The position numbers and the translations under genes were made by a program. A stretch of 64,000 bases of DNA from assembly GCF_012939995.1 (NCBI RefSeq), contig NZ_SPMZ01000016.1, forward strand, positions 23,931 to 87,930. The letters run 5' to 3'. This document shows, piece by piece, positions 47,200 to 57,319 of this stretch. Numbering within the stretch: the first letter of the stretch is position 1; every line of letters starts with the position of its first letter. The DNA is from Candidatus Competibacter phosphatis. GTDB taxonomy: Bacteria > Pseudomonadota > Gammaproteobacteria > Competibacterales > Competibacteraceae. Under the pieces are notes generated by a model. That model was not told the origin of the DNA. It ran no database searches and saw nothing but the letters and a program-made list of their open reading frames with translations.

Positions 47200-48843
47200 A
47201 TGCCGAACTTGCCAAGAATATGCCTCGCGCTGCTGCTGTTGAACTCGGCGCTGACCTTTCAGAACCGCTGGCCCACGATCGGTGTGCGCTGGGTACCGGA
47301 GCTGTCCCTGGAACTGGCGGTCCTGCTGTTGGCGCTGGCGTTGCTCGCCGCTTGGCGGGGCGTGCCGGGGCGAGCGACGCGAAATGTCCTGTTCGGGTGC
47401 CTCCTGGTGCTGGTATTGGGGCGTTATCTGGATGTTACCGTGCCGGCGCTGATGGGGCGATCCATCAATCTGTACTGGGACAGCCAGCATCTGCCTCGGA
47501 TAGTCGCCATGTTTATGGACAACGTGGCCGGTTGGCAATGGCTGCTGGCGCTGTTGGCGCTGTTGGCGCTGTTATTTGCCCTGGCCGCCGTGCTGCGCTG
47601 GGCCTTCAGCACGATCATGGCCACGCTGGCGCGGCCGGTGGGCCGTCGCGGGATCGGCGCACTGACGCTGGTGCTGCTGATGATGTATGGCGCCGGCCGC
47701 TTGAGCCCGCGCTCGCCGACGGAACATTGGTTTGCGCTGCCGGTGACCGGGATGTTGGTCGAGCAAGCCAAGCTGATACTGGACGCCACGGTGTTCAGGG
47801 ATCATGGTCGGATCGCCGCTCAGCCGCCACTGCCCGTGTCGGATCTGGGCCGCCTGGGCGGGGGCGATCTGTTCGTGATCTTTTTCGAGTCCTACGGCGC
47901 GTTGGTGTTCGACGATCCCTGTTTCGCCGTCCCGCTCGCCGGCGATTTTGCCACTTTCGAGCACTCGCTGGCGGCTTTCGGTTGGCGAGTGGTCTCGGCG
48001 CGGGTGGAATCCAGCACCTTCGGCGGATCGTCCTGGCTGGCGCATTCCAGTCTGTTGTCCGGGTTGCGCATCGCCGATCAGGGGGACTACCAGGATTTGC
48101 TGGCCTCCGATCGGGCCACGCTCACCAGTCGCTTGGCCACCGTTGGTTATCGCACGATCTCGGTGATGCCCGGCCTCAAGTATGCCTGGCCGGAAGGGCA
48201 ATTCTATCGCTTCGATCGGATTTACAACGCCGAGGGCTTGCAGTACCCCGGTCCCGCTTACGGCTGGTGGGTCATTCCCGATCAATACAGCCTGTACCAC
48301 ATTCACCAAGCCGAAGTGGCGCCCTCGGGTCGGGCACCGCTGTTGGTGTTTTACCCGACCATCAACAGCCATGCGCCGTTCGCGCCGCTACCGCCCTATC
48401 GACCGGACTGGAGCGTTTTCGACGCACCGCCCACCGCTGCGGTGGTTGCGGAAGCGGTGGAACTGAACCAGCGGCTGGATGGCCGCGAGCTGGCCTCGGC
48501 TTACCTGCAAAGCGTCCGCTACAACCTGGCGGTGCTGGGAGGCTATCTGCGCCGGTACGCACTGGCGAACGCGTTGCTGCTGGTGTTGGGCGATCATCAG
48601 CCACCGGCGGTGGTTGGGGGTCGGGATATTCCCTGGCAGGTGCCGGTTCATCTGTTCTCGCGCGACCCGGCGCTGATCGAAGCGTTCGAGCAGGCGGGGT
48701 TTCAGCCAGGCATTATGCCGGGTCCGGCCGCGCTGGGTGGCATCGAGATGCTGGGACCGCTGCTGCTGCGGACGCTGGATAGCCGGCGGCCAAACGCGCC
48801 ACAACCAACGCCGCTCACTGCCACCGCGCCCCAAATTCGATGA
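47200..48843 (+). CDS. Sulfatase-superfamily membrane protein
   Basis: 547 aa. Several N-terminal membrane helices (about 1-140, including a 12-bp tandem repeat giving LLALLALLALL), then a soluble alkaline-phosphatase-superfamily domain: FVIFFESYGALVF, STFGGSSWLAHSSLLSGL, FYPTINSHAPF, LLVLGDHQPPAVVGG. The topology recalls phosphoglycerol or phosphoethanolamine transferases that act in the periplasm, but the substrate is unknown. ATG 47200, with a weak TAGGA upstream. Confidence 0.75.
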   Translation: MPNLPRICLALLLLNSALTFQNRWPTIGVRWVPELSLELAVLLLALALLAAWRGVPGRATRNVLFGCLLVLVLGRYLDVTVPALMGRSINLYWDSQHLPRIVAMFMDNVAGWQWLLALLALLALLFALAAVLRWAFSTIMATLARPVGRRGIGALTLVLLMMYGAGRLSPRSPTEHWFALPVTGMLVEQAKLILDATVFRDHGRIAAQPPLPVSDLGRLGGGDLFVIFFESYGALVFDDPCFAVPLAGDFATFEHSLAAFGWRVVSARVESSTFGGSSWLAHSSLLSGLRIADQGDYQDLLASDRATLTSRLATVGYRTISVMPGLKYAWPEGQFYRFDRIYNAEGLQYPGPAYGWWVIPDQYSLYHIHQAEVAPSGRAPLLVFYPTINSHAPFAPLPPYRPDWSVFDAPPTAAVVAEAVELNQRLDGRELASAYLQSVRYNLAVLGGYLRRYALANALLLVLGDHQPPAVVGGRDIPWQVPVHLFSRDPALIEAFEQAGFQPGIMPGPAALGGIEMLGPLLLRTLDSRRPNAPQPTPLTATAPQIR

Positions 48844-48847
48844 TGCT

Positions 48848-49606
48848 TCATCGGGCGTTCTCCCGCGGGGTGGAGCGACGGGCTCGCCAAAGCCAACGGA
48901 CGTCCACCGCAAACGAGAGCATCAGCAACCCCAGCGCGGCGGCGGCCAGCACCGTTGCCCAGGGCGGAATCAGTGGCGGCGCGAGGCACAGCGCCAGCAC
49001 GGCGGTCTGGAGCACGCAGACGGTCTGTCGACGCTTGCGTGGCGGTAGTGGCCGATTCAGCCAAGGTAGGGCGTAGCCCAGCGCGACGAAACCGTAGCGC
49101 AGGAAACCCGATAGCAGTACCCAGGCGCCGGCCTTGCCCGATTGGAAGACCAGAACAGCCAGAATCAAAATGAAAAAAGCGTCCACTTCCATGTCGAAGC
49201 GGGCACCGAAGGAACTTTGCAGGCCATTGCGCCGCGCCAGCCAGCCATCGATGCCATCGAGCGCCAGAACGAACCCGGCCAGCGCAGCGACGAACCAGCT
49301 CTGGGCCGGCGTCATCTCGGGCTGGCCGATCAGGCCTGCCGCCAGCGCCGCCATGCCGGCGCGCGACAAGGTGACTTGGTTGGCCGCGCCGAAAATGACG
49401 AGCGGCAAATGTTGGGGTAAAAATGGGCTCAGGGCGAGCAGTAGTCCAGCGAACACGGCGAGACACTGGACGATATAACCGTTGGGGAGACGAAGCGTGC
49501 CGGCGGCGAGCAGCGCCAACCCCGTCACCAATAACAGCGCCGGGATGAGGCTGCGCAAGGTGCTGACCAGCAGCGGCTGGAGCGGAGATTCGGCGGTATC
49601 GGTCAT
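48848..49606 (-). CDS. CDP-alcohol phosphatidyltransferase family protein
   Basis: 252 aa, about six to seven membrane helices. The family signature DGIDGWLARRNGLQSSFGAR followed by FDMEVDAFF fits DGx(2)AR...G...D...D, the metal site. Product class unknown; the first helices precede the motif, an unusual N-terminal extension. Convergent with the sulfatase-like gene, 4 bp apart, so the two may act together on a lipid or envelope polymer (inference). Confidence 0.8.
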   Translation of the reverse strand: MTDTAESPLQPLLVSTLRSLIPALLLVTGLALLAAGTLRLPNGYIVQCLAVFAGLLLALSPFLPQHLPLVIFGAANQVTLSRAGMAALAAGLIGQPEMTPAQSWFVAALAGFVLALDGIDGWLARRNGLQSSFGARFDMEVDAFFILILAVLVFQSGKAGAWVLLSGFLRYGFVALGYALPWLNRPLPPRKRRQTVCVLQTAVLALCLAPPLIPPWATVLAAAALGLLMLSFAVDVRWLWRARRSTPRENAR

Positions 49607-49655
49607 GACGGGCCATCGCCGCATCGTGAAAAAGCGGTAGCTCCCAACCGTGCGC

Positions 49656-50099
49656 TTATCCCTGTTCCGGAAGGGCCAGATCTTCGGGCCGGATGGCTTC
49701 CAGGCGGTCAATGTTTCGGGTGAGTCCGCTCAGACCGTTCGGCAGGTTCTGGTTCAGAATCCGATCCAACAGCGGATCTTCCAATTTGACCCGCGCCGCC
49801 TGAATCGCAACGACCAAATCGGACAACTCTGCTTGATAACATCGCCAGTCCGCCGCCAATTGCCGGATTTGCGCCGCTGCCTTGGCGGATGATCGCAGGT
49901 CGATTTTCTCCTCCAGGCTGGCGCGCAGCTCCACCACCTCCCGCCCAAATCGATGGCTCGTGTCACCCAAGCGGCGAACGAAGGGCTCTATCGTGTCGGG
50001 CACTTTATCGCGCAGCAGATCGCCGGTGCTGATCAACACGGTCAGCGGAGAGCTCAATTCGTGCAGCAAGGCGGGCACCGTTGTCGGGGCGGTTGCCAT
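49656..50099 (-). CDS. Orphan HisKA-like protein
   Basis: 147 aa. LLHELSSPLTVLISTGDLLR resembles an H-box with His followed by E, as in histidine kinases, but no ATPase domain is present. The rest is helical (FGREVVELRASLEEKIDLRS, WRCYQAELSDLVVAIQAARV). Could be a phosphotransfer or dimerisation-only protein. ATG 50099, no obvious ribosome-binding site. Confidence 0.6.
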   Translation of the reverse strand: MATAPTTVPALLHELSSPLTVLISTGDLLRDKVPDTIEPFVRRLGDTSHRFGREVVELRASLEEKIDLRSSAKAAAQIRQLAADWRCYQAELSDLVVAIQAARVKLEDPLLDRILNQNLPNGLSGLTRNIDRLEAIRPEDLALPEQG

Positions 50100-50281
50100 A
50101 ATAGCTTCCTCAATGGGTTACGCACATTGAATCTTTCATCATGGTTATTTAAGGCCAATCCTCGTGAAAACGCCATGCTGCTCGAAACGGCGCTACACTA
50201 GCTCTTGGCGAAAATGCGATCCCCACCATGGGTTTCAAGTTGGAGCGCTTGCATCCACCCATCCTCCTTTCTTCCAAGCTC

Positions 50282-51277
50282 ATGCAAGTCGATCAAGCCC
50301 TCGTGGCGCGTGCCTTCTGGGTAACAACGCCCGGCCACGGCAAAATTCTCGATGAATTCCTGCCGCCTCCCGGTCCGGGCGAAGTGCGGGTGCGCACGCT
50401 CTATACCGGCATCAGTCGCGGTACCGAAAGCCTGGTCTTTCGTGGCGAGGTGCCGCCCAGCCAGCATCGAGCCATGCGCGCGCCATTCCAACAGGGCGAC
50501 TTTCCCGCGCCAGTGAAGTATGGCTACTGCAACGTCGGGGTGGTCGAGGCCGGCCCGGCGGCATTGCGGGATCGGATCGTGTTTTGTCTCTACCCGCATC
50601 AGGATCGCTACGTGGTTCCAGCGGCGGCGATGACGCCGGTACCGGAGCACGTTCCGCCTGGTCGGGCGGTGCTGGCCGCCAATCTGGAAACGGCGCTCAA
50701 CGTGCTCTGGGACGCCGCGCCCCGCTTGGGCGATCGGATCACGGTGATCGGCGCCGGCACGGTCGGCTGTCTGATCGCCCGGTTGGCCGGACGCTTGCCG
50801 GGCTGCGCGGTGCAACTGCTGGACGTGGACGCGGGCAAGGCGACGGTCGCGGCATCACTCGGGGTGCGCTTCGCTACCCCGGATCAGGCGGCGGCCGAAC
50901 AGGATGTGGTGATTCACGCCAGCGGCGCGCCCGCCGGATTGGCGGTGGCGTTGAGCTTGGCCGGGTTCGAGGCAACGGTGGTGGAAGCGAGCTGGTTCGG
51001 CGCGCGGCCGGTCAGTCTGCCGCTGGGCGAGGATTTCCATGCCAAGCGCTTGCGTATCCAGAGTTCCCAGGTTGGCGCGGTGGCTACCGCGCAGCGCGGG
51101 CGTTGGGATCATCGGCGACGCTTGTCCACAGCGATGGATCTATTGGACGATCCGATGTTGGACTATCTTATCAGCGGTGAACGTGCGTTCACCGAGCTGC
51201 CGCAAGTGCTGGCGGAATTGAGCCAGAACCCGGCGGGTGTGCTGTGCCAGCGGATCGTTTACCTTGATAGTAATTGA
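50282..51277 (+). CDS. Zinc-type alcohol dehydrogenase-like oxidoreductase (MDR family)
   Basis: 331 aa from ATG 50282. GEVRVRTLYTGISRGTESLV at the N-terminus, Rossmann motif ITVIGAGTVGCLIARLAG, then VVIHASGAPAGLAVAL. The GISRGTE region and overall pattern resemble BchC-like dehydrogenases without the structural zinc loop. Substrate unknown. A longer start at 50228 is possible but unsupported. Confidence 0.78.
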   Translation: MQVDQALVARAFWVTTPGHGKILDEFLPPPGPGEVRVRTLYTGISRGTESLVFRGEVPPSQHRAMRAPFQQGDFPAPVKYGYCNVGVVEAGPAALRDRIVFCLYPHQDRYVVPAAAMTPVPEHVPPGRAVLAANLETALNVLWDAAPRLGDRITVIGAGTVGCLIARLAGRLPGCAVQLLDVDAGKATVAASLGVRFATPDQAAAEQDVVIHASGAPAGLAVALSLAGFEATVVEASWFGARPVSLPLGEDFHAKRLRIQSSQVGAVATAQRGRWDHRRRLSTAMDLLDDPMLDYLISGERAFTELPQVLAELSQNPAGVLCQRIVYLDSN

Positions 51278-51359
51278 ATTATATATTAATATAAATCAAT
51301 AAGTTATATATCGTATAGCCAGCGCGCTCAACAATTCATACTTCAGGGTGCCCCTGCTC

Positions 51360-51566
51360 ATGGAATCGACCTTCAAGCTAACTGTTACCGGGATACAACC
51401 TGGTCAAGATCATCAAATCGTCCAAGCTCGCTTTCGGGAATGGATCAAAGGCAATTCGGCTGAGATCGAAAAATCACTCCAGCGCATTTTGACTCAACAA
51501 CCGGTGGTACTCGCTGAAAATCTCCCCCAGGAACGTGCCAGCAACCTGTTAAAAAAAGTTGAGTGA
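51360..51566 (+). CDS. 68-aa hypothetical protein
   Basis: MESTFKLTVTGIQPGQDHQI, then FREWIKGNSAEIEKSLQRIL and LPQERASNLLKKVE. Small alpha/beta protein. The upstream gap 51278-51359 is very AT-rich and contains the palindrome ATATTAATAT. It ends just before the zinc-ribbon/TPR gene and may be in its operon. Confidence 0.6.
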   Translation: MESTFKLTVTGIQPGQDHQIVQARFREWIKGNSAEIEKSLQRILTQQPVVLAENLPQERASNLLKKVE

Positions 51567-51609
51567 TGGCGGTCTGGCGTGTCGCCTTGATCCAATGCAG
51601 CTCACGTTG

Positions 51610-53341
51610 ATGCCCATCGACACCATGGAAGAAAATACACCGCCCTATCGATGCCCAGCCTGTGGCCACAAACAGCCCCCTACCCCCGATGGCTCCGACA
51701 TTTGCGAGCGTTGTGGTGTGGTCGGTCGTAATTACCAGGGTGTTAACGAATACAAGATAGCTCTTGAAGCAGAGCGTCAGCGCCTGCGGTCAATGCTGGA
51801 TCGGGAAAAAACCGAGCAAGCTAAAAAAGGTAGAGAATGGGTCGAAAAGCAACGGGAAAAACTTCAGCAGGAGATGCTCGACCAAGCTCGGCGCCAAGCC
51901 GAAAAAAGAACTGAATATCGATCTGCGCTACAAAATCAAGCAACTTTTCAAGCCTCGAATTCTAATACCGATTCTTGGTAGTACGACCGTCGCCGTGATT
52001 GGAGTTGGCCTGTTGGTGTGGCAACTGGGAATTCCCGACGCCTCTAATGCCACAGCCGACCATCCCGCTGGATTTAAAATTCAAATCGCTCCTTCGCCCA
52101 ATGCTGTGTTCAAAGTCGAAGGTGCGCCTGCACAGTCGATGCAAGCTAACAGCGACAATGCTGGTTCCACCCTTGCTGAGACATTATCACAACGGGAAGA
52201 AACCAAAAAAACCGTCAACCAGCAGGAGGAGAATGTTCCCCCCATGGCGACAAGCGACTCCACTATTGCTAATGTGGATACGGGAGCCGCTTTAAACGCC
52301 ACCAAGACTGGAAGTACCACCACTTCAGTGCCCGGAACCGGGACGACCATCACGGTGCATCTGCTCGATCTCGATAAAGTTGCTCTGGCCCTGTCCGTCC
52401 CCTCGAAGACTGCCAAGCCTTCTGCAATCGCAGCTAAAATCAGCAACTCGCAACTGTTGATCGACTTGGCGCGCTACCAGGCTGAAACTGGTGACCTGTC
52501 TGCCGCCGGCCAGAGTCTCGAACGCGCCAGTGAATTGCTCGAGAAAATCAAACACGACAATCCCACTGCTATTTTACCGGATGCCGTCAGCCGCAACCGT
52601 ACTGAGATCCTAGCGACTATCGCCTATCAGCACCACCAGCGGCAAGCACTTTCCCTTGCACAATCCGAATGGTATCAAGCGATGAATTTGGCCAACACCA
52701 TCGTCGCACCTAGCGAGCGTGCCCAAGCATTCGCCAATATCGCCCGCACCTTGCAGGGCTCAGCTCCCGCCACCGCTGGCAGCTATTTCAATCGGGCCGT
52801 TGACAGCGCTCGTATTCTCAACGACTCTGTCGCTCGCGCGATAACCTTGGGCGCCATCGCCCGTGATCTAACTGACAGCGGTCAGTTCCAGCAAGCTGAA
52901 GATTTATTCGCCCAAGTTACGGCTGCGATCGTCACCATCGCGGATTCTAAAATGCGGATGACTACACAGTGTATCATTGCCAAATATCGCGCCGAAGCAG
53001 GTGACAACACTGTTGCTAGAACATTGCTGGAACAGATTGCCAGCCAATCCAAGAAAATTGGTTCCCGCTTGGAGTGCGACCGCCACCAAGCTGATACCCA
53101 AAGCGCCATTGCCCGCAACCTTGCGAAAAGTGGAGACATATTGAGTGCCCGAGCAGAATTCGCCGCTGCGCTCGATCGAGTTGTAAAACTTAAAGACCCT
53201 GAAGCCCGTGCGAGCGCAATGCTCTACCTGGCACGGAACTTAGCGGCGGGCGGAGATTTAGAATCGGCTGCGCGAATTGTGGCTGTTGCGCTTCAGGACA
53301 GCGGCATCGACCCGGACGGCGCCGCCAAATCACGAGCCTGA
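51610..53341 (+). CDS. Zinc-ribbon, single-membrane-span, TPR-like repeat protein, one-base frameshift
   Basis: N-terminal zinc ribbon (YRCPACGHKQPPTPDG, DICERCGVVGR), a charged coiled coil (about 40-100), one membrane helix (ILIPILGSTTVAVIGVGLLV), a Ser/Thr-rich linker and a C-terminal region of about seven helical TPR-like repeats with the phrase AxxLGxIARDLxxSGxxxxA. The two halves are in different frames; six A at 51902-51907 should be five. About 576 aa. Base composition is lower in GC than its neighbours, suggesting transfer. No known function; ATG 51610 or 51625. Confidence 0.7.
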
Positions 53342-53363
53342 TTCATTCGCGTCGTTGATCAGA

Positions 53364-54023
53364 TCAAACCGCAGGCGTGGCATCAACCCCATACCGCCCC
53401 CGATAAGCCCACATCGCCTCCAGGTGCACCGCATACTCGGGTCGCTCCGCCAGGTAGGTCACTACGTCGTCCAGGGCGACGATGCTGGTTACGGTGATGC
53501 CGTGGGCACGTTCCACTTCCTGCACCGCCGACAGCTCGCCCTGCCCACGCTCCCGCCGATCCAGGGCGATCAGTACGCCGGCGGGCGTCGCGCCATGCGC
53601 GGCCAGAATGGCCATCGTCTCGCGAATGGCGGTGCCGGCGGTGATGACATCGTCCACGATCAGCACCCGGCCCGTGAGCGGCGCGCCGACGATCGCCCCA
53701 CCCTCGCCGTGGTCCTTGGCTTCCTTGCGATTGAAGCACCAGGGAACATCACGGCCGTGTTGTTCGGCCAGGGCCACGGCGACCGTCGCCACCAGTGGAA
53801 TGCCTTTGTAGGCTGGCCCGAACAGGGTATCGAATTCCAGTCCGGCGGCCAGGATCGCGGCGGCGTAACAGCGGCCCAAGCGAGCCAGGGCCGCGCCGCT
53901 GTCGAACAGTCCGGCGTTGAAGAAGTACGGGCTGACGCGCCCGGATTTGAGGGTGAACTCGCCGAAGCGCAGCACGCCCCGGCCGATGGCGAAATCGAGA
54001 AATTCCCGTTGATAGTCCCGCAT
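53364..54023 (-). CDS. pyrE: Orotate phosphoribosyltransferase
   Basis: 219 aa. [20 protein letters not shown] and the PRPP loop [16 protein letters not shown] are diagnostic; [10 protein letters not shown] and [13 protein letters not shown] complete the active site. Makes OMP from orotate. Divergent from xthA, 88 bp between starts; this pair is commonly adjacent in gammaproteobacteria. Confidence 0.96.
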   Translation of the reverse strand: MRDYQREFLDFAIGRGVLRFGEFTLKSGRVSPYFFNAGLFDSGAALARLGRCYAAAILAAGLEFDTLFGPAYKGIPLVATVAVALAEQHGRDVPWCFNRKEAKDHGEGGAIVGAPLTGRVLIVDDVITAGTAIRETMAILAAHGATPAGVLIALDRRERGQGELSAVQEVERAHGITVTSIVALDDVVTYLAERPEYAVHLEAMWAYRGRYGVDATPAV

Positions 54024-54111
54024 GGTTCGAGATTCCGGCTGTGAGAAAGACGAATGCCGGTATCATAGCGCGCTTCACGATCCATCGACCGCCGGAGACT
54101 TGTTCCCGACC

Positions 54112-54885
54112 ATGCGTGTCATCACCTTCAACGCCAACGGCATCCGTTCCGCCGCCAGCAAGGGCTTTTTCGCCTGGCTGGCCGAACAGAACGCCGATGT
54201 GGTCTGCATTCAGGAAACCAAGGCCCAGGAGCATCAGTTGTCGCCCGAGGTCTATCGTCCGGTCGGCTACCATTGCCATTATCACGACGCCGAACGCAAA
54301 GGTTACAGTGGCGTGGCGTTGTACGCGCGTCGCCAGCCGGACGAGGTGCGAACCGGGCTGGGCTGGCCGGAATGCGACCACGAGGGCCGCTGGCTGGAGG
54401 CGCGCTTCGGTCCGCTCAGCGTGGTGTCGCTGTACCTGCCCTCCGGCTCCGCCAAGCCGGAACGACAGCAGGTGAAATTCGATTTCATGGCCCGACTGGC
54501 GGAACCGCTGCGGGCGATGCGCGCCAGTAGTCGTGACTTCATCTTGTGCGGCGACTGGAACATCGCGCATAGGGAAATCGATCTGAAAAACTGGCGTGCC
54601 AATCGCGACCATTCCGGCTTTCTGCCCGAGGAACGAGCCTGGCTAGATGAGCTGTTCGGACCGCTGGGCTGGGTGGACGCTTTCAGGGCGGTGAATCCAA
54701 ATCCCGATCAATACACCTGGTGGTCCAATCGCGGCCGGGCCTGGGACAAGAATGTCGGTTGGCGGATCGATTATCAGGTGGTCACCCCCGGTTTGGCGAA
54801 GCAGGCGCGCGCCGCCGCCATCTACCGTGAGCAGCGCTTTTCCGATCACGCGCCCCTGACCCTGGATTACGATTATGTCTTCTGA
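54112..54885 (+). CDS. xthA: Exodeoxyribonuclease III
   Basis: 257 aa. MRVITFNANGIRSAASKGFF, VVCIQETKAQ, FILCGDWNIAHREIDLKNW, terminal FSDHAPLTLDY. AP endonuclease of base excision repair. ATG 54112 chosen over the open extension to 54022 because it matches family N-termini. Overlaps ampG by 11 nt. Confidence 0.95.
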   Translation: MRVITFNANGIRSAASKGFFAWLAEQNADVVCIQETKAQEHQLSPEVYRPVGYHCHYHDAERKGYSGVALYARRQPDEVRTGLGWPECDHEGRWLEARFGPLSVVSLYLPSGSAKPERQQVKFDFMARLAEPLRAMRASSRDFILCGDWNIAHREIDLKNWRANRDHSGFLPEERAWLDELFGPLGWVDAFRAVNPNPDQYTWWSNRGRAWDKNVGWRIDYQVVTPGLAKQARAAAIYREQRFSDHAPLTLDYDYVF

Positions 54886-56182
54886 TGCCATCCACCGCTC
54901 CGCTCGGGACATCCTGCGCGTTTTCCTCAGCGGCCGGATGCTGACGGCGCTGTTGATGGGTTTTTCCTCCGGCCTGCCGCTGCTGCTAGCCACCGGTTCG
55001 GTGCTGCAAGCCTGGTTGACCGAGGCCGGCGTTGATCTCGGCACCATCGGCCTGTTCGCCCTGGTCGGCCTGCCCTACACCCTGAAATTTCTGTGGGCGC
55101 CGCTATTGGATCGTTTTGCACCCATCGCCGGCATGGGCCGGCGACGCGGTTGGCTGCTACTGATTCAGACCACACTGATCGCGGCAATTGCCGGATTGGG
55201 GTTGACCGATCCGACGCGGAGTCTGTCGCTGGTCACGCTGGCGGCGTTCCTGGTCTCGTTTTTCTCCGCCTCACAGGACATCGTGATCGATGCTTATCGA
55301 CGCGAGTCGCTGTCCGACGACGAACAGGGCCTGGGTGCTTCGCTCTACGTCAACGGTTACCGGGTGGGTTTGCTGATTTCTTCCGGCGGCGGCTTGATCC
55401 TCGCCGATCTCATTCCCTTTTCCGCCGTGTACGGGGTGATGGCGGCGGCGATGCTGCCCGGTCTGATCACCACCCTGTTCTGTGTCGAACCGCAGGTGGC
55501 GACCGGGACGCCCCGCACTCTACGCGAGGCGGTGGTGCAGCCGTTCGTGGAATATTTCTCGCGCCAGGACGCCGGTTTGATTCTGCTGTTCGTGCTGCTT
55601 TACAAGGTCGGCGAGATGATGGCCAGCCAGATGACCACGCCTTTTTATCTGGATCTTGGTTTCAGCAAAAGCGAGATTGGCACCGTCGTCAAGTTGTTCG
55701 GTTTCTGGGCAACGGTGATCGGCGGTCTGATGGGCGGCGTGCTGATCCTGCGGCTAGGTTTGTACCGCGCGTTGTGGATGTTTGGGGTGCTGCAAGCGAT
55801 TGGACTACTGGGTTTCGTCATCCTGGCCCGGTTGGGACACAGTTTGCCCGGTCTGGCGCTGGCCATCGCCAGCGAAAATCTGTTCAGCGGCATGGCGACC
55901 ACCGCCTACGTGGCCTTCATGGCCACCCTCACCAACCGAAAATTCACCGCTACCCAGTACGCGCTGCTCAGCAGCCTGATGGGCATTCCGCGAGTGATCG
56001 TCAACACGCCGACCGGCTATCTGGCCGAGTGGTTGGGCTGGGAAGGTTTCTTCCTGTTCTGCATGGTGGCCACCGTGCCCGGCTTGTGGCTGCTGACCCG
56101 ATTTCGGACATGGATGGAACCGGCGCGGGAAGCGATGGTTGCGGAACCGGCGCCGGCGGTGTCGGGAACCGGCAAGGATTGA
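54875..56182 (+). CDS. ampG: Muropeptide permease AmpG-like MFS transporter
   Basis: 435 aa, about twelve membrane helices. GFSSGLPLLLATGSVLQAWL, LKFLWAPLLDRF and SASQDIVIDAYRRESL are AmpG signatures. Imports anhydromuropeptides into the cytoplasm. With amgK-murU at 13.9 kb it gives uptake and reuse of cell-wall sugars. Confidence 0.88.
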   Translation: MSSDAIHRSARDILRVFLSGRMLTALLMGFSSGLPLLLATGSVLQAWLTEAGVDLGTIGLFALVGLPYTLKFLWAPLLDRFAPIAGMGRRRGWLLLIQTTLIAAIAGLGLTDPTRSLSLVTLAAFLVSFFSASQDIVIDAYRRESLSDDEQGLGASLYVNGYRVGLLISSGGGLILADLIPFSAVYGVMAAAMLPGLITTLFCVEPQVATGTPRTLREAVVQPFVEYFSRQDAGLILLFVLLYKVGEMMASQMTTPFYLDLGFSKSEIGTVVKLFGFWATVIGGLMGGVLILRLGLYRALWMFGVLQAIGLLGFVILARLGHSLPGLALAIASENLFSGMATTAYVAFMATLTNRKFTATQYALLSSLMGIPRVIVNTPTGYLAEWLGWEGFFLFCMVATVPGLWLLTRFRTWMEPAREAMVAEPAPAVSGTGKD

Positions 56183-56184
56183 AC

Positions 56185-56916
56185 ATGGCCGTCGCGGTGC
56201 TCGAACTGGCCGACGGACGGCGGATTCCCTACCGTGTCACCGTGTCGCCGCGCGGCCATGCCATTCGATTCCGGCTGAGCGCGCTGGGTGGTCTGGTGGT
56301 GACTATCCCGCGCGGCTTTGATCGGTCCCGCTTGGGCGTGATCATCGACGGCAAGCGGGATTGGGTGCTCCATCATCTTGAGCTGTTCGAGGCGGCCAAC
56401 CCACCGCCGGCTACCCTTACACCCCCTCGGGAGTTCAGACTGCTGGCACTAGCGGAAATCTGGCGAGTCGAGTATCGGACCCTGTCGGTCAAGACGGGCG
56501 GCGCCTGCACCGCTGGCCCCGGTCGGATTGTCGTCGCTGACCAGGTGGAGAATGTGGCGGCCTGTCACGTTGCCCTGCACCGCTGGCTGGCTCGCCGGGG
56601 ACGGGACACGCTGACGCCGTGGCTGGAGCGAATGTCCGGCGAAACCGGGCTACAGTATGGCGGCGTTTCCATCAAGGGGCAGCGGACCCGCTGGGGCAGT
56701 TGTTCGGCCAGGGGTGGCATCAACTTGAACTACAAGCTATTGTTTCTGCCGCGCGAGTGGGTGCGCTACGTATTGGTCCACGAGTTGTGCCACACCGTCG
56801 AACTGAACCACTCTCCCCGGTTCTGGGATCTGGTCCAGCGCTTCGAACCGCGGGCCCGGGAGATCAGCGCGGCGCTCCGCAATGCGCGGGCATATCTACC
56901 GGCCTGGGTGTTGTAA
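56185..56916 (+). CDS. YgjP/DUF45 metallopeptidase
   Basis: 243 aa. KGQRTRWGSCSARGGINLNY, VLVHELCHTVELNHSPRFW: zinc HExxH plus a downstream His, the DUF45 (WLM-like) pattern. Starts 2 nt after the ampG stop. Cellular role unknown. Confidence 0.87.
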   Translation: MAVAVLELADGRRIPYRVTVSPRGHAIRFRLSALGGLVVTIPRGFDRSRLGVIIDGKRDWVLHHLELFEAANPPPATLTPPREFRLLALAEIWRVEYRTLSVKTGGACTAGPGRIVVADQVENVAACHVALHRWLARRGRDTLTPWLERMSGETGLQYGGVSIKGQRTRWGSCSARGGINLNYKLLFLPREWVRYVLVHELCHTVELNHSPRFWDLVQRFEPRAREISAALRNARAYLPAWVL

Positions 56917-56964
56917 CCCATGGCCACATGATCGGGCGGCGGCGAAGCCGTGAACGCCGGTCCG

Positions 56965-57319
56965 TTATTGCTTCCTACCCCGTTCGTCCAGCGTCCTGTC
57001 GATCCGGGCCACCCAGATCAACACCTCGTCCTGAGTGAGCAGCAGGATTTGCAGATGGTTGCGAAAATCCTGCCAGGACTTCTCGACGAAATCGCTGAGG
57101 GCGTCCACGTAAACCACCACTAGCTTCTCGGGGGGGATCGGTCAGCCGAGCTTGTTCGGCATACTCCGTACCGTGCCGCAAACACAACAGATAGGTATCC
57201 ATCGCCTTGCGCGCCGAACTGATGGCGCCAAGGCTCATCAACCCGCTCGCGCGTAGCATGCACTGCCATGCTAGCAAACCCACCGCTTGATTCCGCTCGA
57301 TGACCTCGTTGATGTTCAT
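56965..57319 (-). CDS. Small helical protein, one-base frameshift
   Basis: MNINEVIERNQAVGLLAWQC, then SLGAISSARKAMDTYLLCLR up to LTDPP. A run of seven G (plus 57130-57136) breaks the frame; with six it continues EKLVVVYVDALSDFVEKSWQ, DFRNHLQILLLTQDEVLIWV to a TAA at 56965. About 117 aa, helical. It might be phasin-like, but that is speculation. Confidence 0.55.

Noticed and set aside
55093-56184. Long frame that would give the YgjP protein a 360-residue N-terminal extension
   Set aside because: It is the shadow of ampG; the peptidase begins at ATG 56185 right after the ampG stop.
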